From Candidatus Omnitrophota bacterium (GTDB taxonomy: Bacteria > Omnitrophota > Gorgyraeia > Zapsychrales > JANLHA01), in contig JANLHA010000205.1 of assembly GCA_024653845.1 (NCBI GenBank), positions 1 through 5,425 on the forward strand: a stretch of DNA of 5,425 nucleotides, given 5' to 3'. Positions 1 through 5,425 of the stretch are shown piece after piece; the stretch's first letter is position 1; the number at the start of each line of letters is the position of its first letter. The translations under genes and the position numbers were made by a program. The notes beneath the pieces are model-generated. The model was given only the letters and a program-made list of their open reading frames with translations, was not told where the DNA came from and made no database searches.

Positions 1-193
1 CACCAGCATTGAAAGGAACAATCAACAATTTCCCGCCTTGAGAAAAACGTTGTGGATTGGCGATTTTGGCTTGATCAACTTTTAAAACCATTTCCTGGTT
101 AAGCAATGGCGCTTGCTTTGCAGAAGAGCTGCAGCCGAACAATGGAATTAAGAAAATAAAAACTAAATATTTTTGAAAATAATATGATTTCAT
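1..193 (-). CDS. lipoprotein of unknown function, N-terminal part, 3' end outside window
   Basis: An open frame from ATG at 193-191 runs off the left edge after 64 codons. The product begins MKSYYFQKYLVFIFLIPLFG, then Cys21, then SSSAKQAPLL. Lys2 and Lys8 lead a hydrophobic stretch (residues 9-19) that ends in the lipobox LFGC, residues 18-21. This is a clear type II signal peptide, so Cys21 should be lipidated after cleavage. Ser at the +2 position suggests outer-membrane sorting if the E. coli Lol rule applies. After a polar linker, the last visible stretch GGKLLIVPFNAG (53-64) looks like the first strand of a folded domain. I do not recognise the family from this fragment. No Shine-Dalgarno is seen before the ATG. 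An in-frame ATG at 247-245, overlapping the malQ stop, would add 18 residues, but it gives a poor signal peptide (acidic and polar residues, long n-region), so the downstream ATG is preferred. Confidence 0.8.
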   Translation of the reverse strand, partial: MKSYYFQKYLVFIFLIPLFGCSSSAKQAPLLNQEMVLKVDQAKIANPQRFSQGGKLLIVPFNAG

Positions 194-203
194 AAACGTG
201 AAG

Positions 204-232
204 ATTCTAACATAGCCCTCGGATAGGCTCAA
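204..232 (-). promoter_or_regulatory. candidate sigma70-type promoter for the lipoprotein gene
   Basis: On the minus strand, TTGAGC (232-227, 4 of 6 bases of TTGACA) is followed after exactly 17 bases by TAGAAT (209-204, 5 of 6 bases of TATAAT). The hexamer is preceded by TGT, an extended -10 signature. It lies in the 53-base gap after malQ and points into the lipoprotein gene. The -10 hexamer ends only 10 bases before the ATG at 193. Transcription would then begin about 3-5 bases before the start codon, leaving an almost leaderless mRNA. This is a sequence match only; the start site has not been measured. Confidence 0.5.
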
Positions 233-246
233 GGAAAAGGTCACCA

Positions 247-1749
247 TTATATACGCCGAGCTTTTTCAGTCAGGCTGCCCAAATGTGCAGCCATTTCAAA
301 AGTCAAAGCATTCGGTGACATCCTCCATTCCCAATTGCCATGAGTTGTTGCAGGCGTATTCATTCGAGCCTCTGCCCCTAAATTTAAAACATCTTGCATC
401 GGAACAATCACCAGCTTTGCTGCGGATTCCCACAACGAATCCATCATCGCGGGCACAATTTCACTTGCAGTCAATTCTCTGCCAAAATATTGGAAAAGAT
501 TTTCCAACTCGCGGGGGCCAATATCTTTTTCAAACCACCCCCTGGTCGTGTTATTGTCATGAGTCCCTGTATAAGCGACGCAATTTTGAGGATAGTTTTC
601 TGGCAAATAAGGATGCATCTTCCAATCTCCCCCAAATGCAAATTGCATGATTTTCATTCCAGGGAAATGAAAATGCTCCATCGTTGCCACAACATCGGGA
701 GTGATGATCCCTAAATCTTCGGCAATCAAATTCAAATTGGGAAAGACTTTCAAAATGTATTCAAAAAAATCGTTTCCTGGCCCGGCTTCCCAATGGCCTC
801 GAATGGCTGTCGATTCGTAGGCAGGGATTTTCCAATACCCAACAAATCCACGAAAATGGTCGATCCTAATCACATCAAACAATTTCAAGTTGTGACGAAC
901 ACGCTGGATCCACCACGCATAATTCAGGTCCTTGAGTCGATCCCAGCGGTAAAGAGGGTTCCCCCAACGCTGTCCGGTCTCACTGAAATAATCCGGCGGA
1001 ACTCCCGCGACAAAGGGCAGATTCAATTCTCCGTCGAGCTGAAAAATTTCCGGATTGGCCCAGACATCGGCACTGTCATAATTGACATAAATGGGGATAT
1101 CGCCAACCAACTGAATACCCTGCTGCCTGGCATACTCGCGCAATTTTTCCCATTGCTGAAAAAAAATAAATTGGAAAAATTTGATTCTTTCCATTTCTGG
1201 AGCATATCGCATCTGAATTTCTCTTAAAAGAGATGGATTTCGCTGTCGAATTTCCATGGGCCATTCGATCCAGCAGCGTCCACCCAAAAGATCTTTGAGG
1301 ACACAAAATGTCGCATAATCTTCTAACCAATCTCTATGCTCAGCACAAAACTTGTGATATTCTGCAAAATTTTTGCCTCTGCGCTTAAAACTTTGATAAG
1401 CCAAATTCAAAATCTGGAGCTTGAATTGTTTCACATGAGCATAATCAACTTTTGTAGAAAGGGATTGATCAGGAACAACAATGTCTTCTTTGCGTAGCCA
1501 CCCATCCACAACAAGCCCTTCTGGACTGACAAACAAATCATTGCAGGCAAACGCTGAGGCGCTGCTGTAAGGAGAATTCCCATAAGCCGGATCTGTTGGG
1601 TTGAATGGCAAGAACTGCCAATAACGCTGGTGGGCCGTCTTTAAAAAATCGACAAAATGGAAAGCCGCTGGCCCTACGTCTCCAATGCCATATTCCGATG
1701 ACAAAGAAGAAACATGTAAAAGAATTCCGCTGCCTCGTCGGTCCTTCAT
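247..1749 (-). CDS. malQ: 4-alpha-glucanotransferase (amylomaltase, GH77)
   Basis: Disproportionates maltodextrins: it moves an alpha-1,4-glucan segment from one chain to another, releasing glucose and making longer chains for phosphorylase or branching. The complete 500-residue protein matches the usual length of short bacterial/plant D-enzyme-type MalQ. The N-terminus SGILLHVSSLSSEYGIGDVG and the segment GNSPYSSASAFACN (57-70) are family hallmarks. GDIPIYVNYDSADVW (216-230) is followed by the catalytic triad: Asp297 in RIDHFRG (nucleophile), Glu344 in IAEDLG (acid/base) and Asp398 in GTHDNNT, equivalent to Asp293, Glu340 and Asp395 of Thermus aquaticus amylomaltase. The C-terminal QDVLNLGAEARMNTP (452-466) is also typical. 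No signal peptide is seen, so it acts in the cytoplasm. The start ATG overlaps the upstream TGA as ATGA. A GGAG motif lies 11 bases before it inside the upstream gene, which supports this start and translational coupling. The gene ends in TAA at 249-247 with no terminator after it. Confidence 0.97.
   Translation of the reverse strand: MKDRRGSGILLHVSSLSSEYGIGDVGPAAFHFVDFLKTAHQRYWQFLPFNPTDPAYGNSPYSSASAFACNDLFVSPEGLVVDGWLRKEDIVVPDQSLSTKVDYAHVKQFKLQILNLAYQSFKRRGKNFAEYHKFCAEHRDWLEDYATFCVLKDLLGGRCWIEWPMEIRQRNPSLLREIQMRYAPEMERIKFFQFIFFQQWEKLREYARQQGIQLVGDIPIYVNYDSADVWANPEIFQLDGELNLPFVAGVPPDYFSETGQRWGNPLYRWDRLKDLNYAWWIQRVRHNLKLFDVIRIDHFRGFVGYWKIPAYESTAIRGHWEAGPGNDFFEYILKVFPNLNLIAEDLGIITPDVVATMEHFHFPGMKIMQFAFGGDWKMHPYLPENYPQNCVAYTGTHDNNTTRGWFEKDIGPRELENLFQYFGRELTASEIVPAMMDSLWESAAKLVIVPMQDVLNLGAEARMNTPATTHGNWEWRMSPNALTFEMAAHLGSLTEKARRI
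1746..1749 (-). other. ATGA stop/start overlap between the GH57 gene and malQ
   Basis: The malQ start ATG (1749-1747) and the GH57 stop TGA (1748-1746) share bases in the four-base sequence ATGA. This arrangement is common in operons whose genes are translated in a coupled way. It argues that the two enzymes are made from one mRNA in related amounts. The overlap is read directly; coupling is inferred. Confidence 0.9.
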
Positions 1750-4130
1750 CGCAGCCGAATCTCCAGGAGTTGCCCTAAACGTTCAAAATGGTCAGTCGGT
1801 CGATGCGGCAATTTCTGATTTAACGAAAAATAAATATTCTGCACTTTCCAAAGATCCGGATAGATATGCAAATTAGCCAAATTATTTAAAAGTTTTTCCA
1901 TGGTCTCAATAAGAGCTGTATCTTCGGGATTAACCACATAAGAAAGCATCAATTCATTGATCTTCTGGGTGGCTAAGAAATTCAATCGCGCACGATCGCC
2001 TTCAACGGATAGCCGGCTCATATCTTCAACAATTTCCTGAAACCGCTCCATGTTCAAAGGATGTTTTTCTAAAACATCACAGAGCTCCCGGTTTAAAATG
2101 AATTCCATCACCATTGAGAAGGGGCGCGGCCAAGGAATCCGGAGGTCCCGTTTAACATTCATCAACGGATAATAATGTTCATGAATGTGACGGAAGGACG
2201 TCTCAATTTCTACCATCGCAGACTGCAAAACTTCATTAAGAATTTTGAGCTGTTCATCTCGGAAGAGATGAGACAACGTGTAGCGATGAGGAAAGTATTT
2301 ATTCATGAGACTGACCATTCCCGACATATCATTCTTGAAGAAAGCATCTAAGAATTCTTTTCCTATCACTGAAAAAACTTTTTCATCAATTTCTTCTTTC
2401 ACCGCTCCCATGAGATGATGATTGCCAAAATAAAAAACAACAAAGCTGCATGGCTGCCGTTCCCAGGTGATTTCAGATTGCACCCACCCCTGTCCCATCG
2501 CATAGCGCAAATGTCCAACGATCTTTCGATCATAATGTTTATTCTTGATCGAATAACAATAAATTCCAAAATCTTTAGGGTATTCTTCAAAAAGCGACGA
2601 TACCGCATAATGCGCGACCACACGCACAAGATCCACAATCGAAGGCTTGACCAAGATCTGATAAACGCTTGCTCCCGTTTTATATTCAGGAACATTGCTT
2701 TTGGCTTCCTGCAGAATTTCCAAGAAATCCTTTTCCAGATCCTCACCGGTCACATCTTTAACCAATTGGATCACTCGAGCGGCGTAGTGCAAAATTTGTA
2801 CGGCTTCGGTCCCTGAAATCTCGTCGAAAAACCATCCGCAACTCGTATACATCAGCAAAGCATTACGCTGGATTTCCAAAAGTTTCAAAAGCCTGACTTT
2901 TTCCTGCTCGGGAAGATTCCCCACCATGTTCTGGCTTAAAAAATGGTCGATATTTTTTCTTTCACGATTAAGAATGACATCGATATAAGCGTCTCGAATC
3001 AACCACGGATCTATCGTAAAAATACTCATTTCGCGCTCATAAATAGGGGCCACCCGATCTCGCAAATGATCCAAGGCTCGACGCAAAGGATCGCGCCATT
3101 GTTGCTGCCAAGGCCCTTGACCAATATGACATCCGCAATTGCTACGCCAACGCTCCACCCCATGCGCGCAACTCCAGGAACTATTTTCATGGATCATCAC
3201 CTCATATTGAGGTGGAAATTTCTCAAGATATTCCCCATAAATGGTGATGTTCGCCAATTTTTGAGACTCCAAAAAATGAAAACAGTAGGCCAAGGCCATA
3301 TCACCAAATTTATGATGATGCCCATAACTTTCACCATCGGTGGCGATGCTGACCAATTGCACCTCAGAAGCACCCGAATCAAAATTGCCAAGCAATCGAC
3401 GGGCAAAATGCTCACCATTTCTTAATAATCCCTCAAAAGCAATCGCCCGTGATGTGGGACCCTGATAGAAAAAGATACTGATGGTTCGTCCCGAAGGCAA
3501 TCGACACAAATAAGGTCGTCGGGTATCAATGCTCCTTTCATCAACAGTTGTCCACGGGTCGTCTTCCATGCCGATCCGACGGATTTTCTGCGCCTGATGA
3601 GGAGCCAAAATGGTGAATTTGATTCCTTCATGCGCCATGATGTCTAAAGATTCTACGTCCACCGCGGTTTCCGCCAACCACATCCCTTCAGGTTTCCGAC
3701 GGAAACGATACTCAAAATCCTTAATCCCCCAAATGACCTGCGTGCGCTTATCTCGAGTATTGGCCAAAGGCATGATCATATGGTTATATACTTGGGCCAA
3801 CGCCGAGCCATGCCCCGAGAATCGGTTCTGGCTCACTGCATCGGTTTCCAAAATGGTTTTATACGTTTCCGGGTCTTTTTTTTCTAACCAAGATAAAAGG
3901 GTCGGGCCAAAGTTGAAGCTCATCCGCGAATAATTATTCACGATCTCGACGATCTTCTTATTTCCATCGAGAATTCGAGAGGCGATATTACGGGCGTAAC
4001 ATTCATCCGTGATCCGTTCATTCCAATCATGATAGGGATACGCGGATTCTTGCAACTCGATGGCTTCCAACCAAGGATTTTCTCGAGGAGGCTGATAAAA
4101 ATGGCCGTGAATACAAATGTATTTTTTCAT
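1746..4130 (-). CDS. GH57 glycoside hydrolase with C-terminal DUF3536-type domain (COG1449-like), probable cytoplasmic alpha-glucan-active enzyme
   Basis: A complete 794-residue protein. Residues 1 to about 300 form a GH57 catalytic domain. HGHFYQPP (8-15) corresponds to conserved region 1, FNFGPTLLSWL (72-82) to region 2, GMWLAETAVD (149-158) to region 3 with predicted nucleophile Glu154, and ATDGESYGHHH (263-273) to region 4 with predicted acid/base Asp265. A cysteine-bearing stretch follows: SWSCAHG (318-324) and CGC (332-334). The last ~300 residues, from about VDLVRVVAHYAVSSLF (499-514), look like the DUF3536 region of this family. GH57 includes alpha-amylases, 4-alpha-glucanotransferases, amylopullulanases and branching enzymes; automated names such as 'alpha-amylase/alpha-mannosidase' for this subgroup are not specific. 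No signal peptide or membrane segment is seen. The start is chosen because the family begins just before the HGHFYQPP motif. No clear Shine-Dalgarno precedes it, only 8 bases follow the glgB stop, and the end overlaps malQ by 4 bases. A role in glycogen or maltodextrin handling is inferred from these neighbours; the exact reaction is unknown. Confidence 0.93.
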   Translation of the reverse strand: MKKYICIHGHFYQPPRENPWLEAIELQESAYPYHDWNERITDECYARNIASRILDGNKKIVEIVNNYSRMSFNFGPTLLSWLEKKDPETYKTILETDAVSQNRFSGHGSALAQVYNHMIMPLANTRDKRTQVIWGIKDFEYRFRRKPEGMWLAETAVDVESLDIMAHEGIKFTILAPHQAQKIRRIGMEDDPWTTVDERSIDTRRPYLCRLPSGRTISIFFYQGPTSRAIAFEGLLRNGEHFARRLLGNFDSGASEVQLVSIATDGESYGHHHKFGDMALAYCFHFLESQKLANITIYGEYLEKFPPQYEVMIHENSSWSCAHGVERWRSNCGCHIGQGPWQQQWRDPLRRALDHLRDRVAPIYEREMSIFTIDPWLIRDAYIDVILNRERKNIDHFLSQNMVGNLPEQEKVRLLKLLEIQRNALLMYTSCGWFFDEISGTEAVQILHYAARVIQLVKDVTGEDLEKDFLEILQEAKSNVPEYKTGASVYQILVKPSIVDLVRVVAHYAVSSLFEEYPKDFGIYCYSIKNKHYDRKIVGHLRYAMGQGWVQSEITWERQPCSFVVFYFGNHHLMGAVKEEIDEKVFSVIGKEFLDAFFKNDMSGMVSLMNKYFPHRYTLSHLFRDEQLKILNEVLQSAMVEIETSFRHIHEHYYPLMNVKRDLRIPWPRPFSMVMEFILNRELCDVLEKHPLNMERFQEIVEDMSRLSVEGDRARLNFLATQKINELMLSYVVNPEDTALIETMEKLLNNLANLHIYPDLWKVQNIYFSLNQKLPHRPTDHFERLGQLLEIRLR
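1761..1764 (-). promoter_or_regulatory. probable ribosome binding site of malQ
   Basis: On the minus strand GGAG lies 11 bases before the malQ ATG (1749-1747), inside the last codons of the GH57 gene. The spacing is somewhat longer than the usual 5-9 bases. It agrees with the ATGA overlap start, so coupled re-initiation and direct initiation could both contribute. Confidence 0.5.
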
Positions 4131-4138
4131 AATGAATT

Positions 4139-5425
4139 TTAAACTTTATTTTGCTTAAAGAATAAAATTGATAACGGGGGCAGCGTCAATGACAAAGAAT
4201 GAGAACGGCCATGAAAAGGCATGGAGTCCGCCCATTTTCCTCCCAAATTGCCCATTCCGCTTCCCCAATATTCTTTAGCGTCGCTATTGAAAATCTCTTG
4301 CCAGAAACCGGCATCAGGAACACCCACACGATAATCATGTCGCGGGACCGGCGTGAAGTTGCAGACAACCACGATTCGGTCCAAAGGATTGTGACCGCGT
4401 CGCTCATAACTGATGACTCCACCCTCCCAATCGCTGGCATCAATCATGTGAAAACCTCGGCCATCAAAATCAACTTGATGCAAAGCTTTTTCTCGTCGAT
4501 AAAGCGAATTGAGCTCTTTGACCAATTTTTGGATTCCCTGATGAGGCGCGTAGTCTAAGTGATGCCAATCCAAACTGTAATCATGTCGCCATTCACCCCA
4601 TTGGCCAAATTCATCCCCCATAAACAAAAGATGCTTGCCGGGATGGGCAAACAAATATCCCAAAAGAAGTCGCAAGTTCGCAAACTTCTGCCAATCATCT
4701 CCCGACATTTTTCCTAAAAGAGACCCTTTCCCATGAACAACTTCATCATGAGAAAGTGAGAGGATAAAATTTTCCGTGAACATATAAAGAAAACTGAAGG
4801 TCAAATCGTTATGGTGATACTTGCGATAAATCGGATCTTTCTTAAAATATTCGAGCGTGTCATGCATCCACCCCATGTTCCACTTCATTCCAAAACCCAA
4901 TCCTCCTAAAAAGACAGGCCGAGAAACTCCCGTCCAAGCGGTCGACTCTTCCGCCATCATCTGAACATCCGGATAATTTTGATAAACCACTTGATTGAGT
5001 TGTTGCAAGAATTGAATCGCATCAAAGTTCTCTCGCCCACCAAATTCATTGGGAATCCATTCTCCTTCTTTGCGGGAATAGTCCAAGTAAAGCATCGAAG
5101 CCACCGCATCCACCCTCAATCCATCAACGTGATATTTATCCAGCCAAAAAAGAGCATTGGAAATCAAGAACTCTCTAACCTCATGGCGGCCGTGATTAAA
5201 AATATAGCTTTTCCAATCAGGATGATAACCTTTCTTGGGATCGTCATGTTCATAAAGATGGGTCCCGTCAAAATACGCCAACCCGTGTTCATCCGACGGG
5301 AAATGCGAAGGCACCCAATCCAAAATAACTCCAATATCATTTTGATGAAAGGTATCCACCAAATACATAAAATCTTCCGGCGAGCCATAACGATGCGTGG
5401 GAGCAAAATATCCCGTGTTTTGATA
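4139..5425 (-). CDS. glgB: 1,4-alpha-glucan branching enzyme GlgB (GH13), C-terminal part, 5' end outside window
   Basis: Transfers a cut segment of an alpha-1,4-glucan chain to an alpha-1,6 position, making the branches of glycogen; a cytoplasmic enzyme. The frame is open to the right edge, adding 19 residues ([19 protein letters not shown]) ahead of the Met at 5368, so that Met is internal and not the start. The visible part is 428 residues. Bacterial GlgB is usually about 630-730 residues, so the N-terminal beta-sandwich (CBM48) and the start of the barrel are missing. The GH13 regions are intact, in fragment numbering: DWVPSHFP (36-43), GLRVDAVAS with nucleophile Asp106, MAEEST with acid/base Glu159, and [10 protein letters not shown] with Asp227. 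LFMGDEFGQ (267-275) is typical of GlgB. From about residue 335 comes the C-terminal all-beta domain ([11 protein letters not shown], then [11 protein letters not shown]). The gene ends with TAA, 8 bases before the GH57 gene, and is probably co-transcribed with it. No frameshift or lost key residue is seen. Confidence 0.97.
   Translation of the reverse strand, partial: YQNTGYFAPTHRYGSPEDFMYLVDTFHQNDIGVILDWVPSHFPSDEHGLAYFDGTHLYEHDDPKKGYHPDWKSYIFNHGRHEVREFLISNALFWLDKYHVDGLRVDAVASMLYLDYSRKEGEWIPNEFGGRENFDAIQFLQQLNQVVYQNYPDVQMMAEESTAWTGVSRPVFLGGLGFGMKWNMGWMHDTLEYFKKDPIYRKYHHNDLTFSFLYMFTENFILSLSHDEVVHGKGSLLGKMSGDDWQKFANLRLLLGYLFAHPGKHLLFMGDEFGQWGEWRHDYSLDWHHLDYAPHQGIQKLVKELNSLYRREKALHQVDFDGRGFHMIDASDWEGGVISYERRGHNPLDRIVVVCNFTPVPRHDYRVGVPDAGFWQEIFNSDAKEYWGSGMGNLGGKWADSMPFHGRSHSLSLTLPPLSILFFKQNKV

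Noticed and set aside
211..232. AGCCT/GGGCT inverted repeat in the malQ-lipoprotein gap as a terminator for malQ
   Set aside because: A four- to five-pair stem with no following T-run; it falls inside the promoter spacer and is too weak to call.
793..1227. 144-codon plus-strand open frame opposite malQ
   Set aside because: Antisense to conserved malQ sequence including its catalytic region; no motif and no supporting start context, so a shadow frame.
2415..2816. 133-codon plus-strand open frame opposite the GH57 C-terminal region
   Set aside because: Antisense shadow with no recognisable domain; the minus-strand frame is continuous and matches the family.
2943..3425. 160-codon plus-strand open frame opposite the GH57 gene
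   Set aside because: It lies wholly antisense to a confidently identified gene with intact family motifs. Its translation shows no recognisable domain and is explained as a shadow of the real coding frame.
4135..4165. Possible hairpin CTTTA-loop-TAAAG at the end of glgB, as a terminator
   Set aside because: The stem is five A/T-rich pairs with mismatches beyond and no U-tract. It overlaps the glgB stop and sits 8 bases from the next start, so termination there is unlikely.
4139..5368. Treating the Met at 5368 as the start of a short, 409-residue branching enzyme
   Set aside because: The frame continues upstream to the window edge with conserved GlgB sequence ([12 protein letters not shown]), so this Met is internal to a longer gene.
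1..5425. Search for mobile elements, CRISPR arrays, tRNA/rRNA genes, phage genes or defence genes
   Set aside because: Nearly all bases are in four contiguous minus-strand genes with ordinary metabolic or envelope roles; no direct repeats, transposase motifs or RNA-gene signatures were seen by eye.

Overview
The window is a densely packed, single-strand stretch of a bacterial chromosome, with every gene on the minus strand. It carries part of an alpha-glucan (glycogen/maltodextrin) metabolism operon. Read in the direction of transcription, from high to low coordinates, it holds: the C-terminal two thirds of a GH13 1,4-alpha-glucan branching enzyme (glgB, cut by the right edge); a complete GH57 glycosidase with a C-terminal DUF3536-type extension; a complete GH77 4-alpha-glucanotransferase (malQ); and the first 64 codons of a lipoprotein that runs off the left edge.

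The three enzyme genes are very tightly packed. There are 8 bases between glgB and the GH57 gene, and a 4-base ATGA overlap between the GH57 gene and malQ, so one transcript with coupled translation is likely. All three enzymes keep their catalytic residues, and none of the N-termini visible here looks like an export signal, so they should act in the cytoplasm. GlgB introduces alpha-1,6 branches and MalQ shuffles maltodextrin chains by disproportionation. The GH57/DUF3536 protein is probably an alpha-glucan-active hydrolase or transferase, but its substrate cannot be read from sequence. The malQ-to-lipoprotein gap is 53 bases, holds no terminator, and contains a good sigma70-like promoter pointing at the lipoprotein gene. 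That gene is therefore probably a separately started unit, possibly also reached by read-through.

The organism cannot be named from this window. GC content is in the mid-40s percent (about 45% in the one 60-base line counted). The lipoprotein signal and the GH57-DUF3536 family fit a Gram-negative bacterium, perhaps an uncultured lineage, but that is inference. There are no RNA genes, mobile elements, CRISPR arrays or long repeats, and no gene-free stretch over 300 bases. I do not see an undescribed system. The points worth a second look are the poorly characterised GH57-DUF3536 enzyme with its cysteine motif, and the start and promoter arrangement of the lipoprotein gene.
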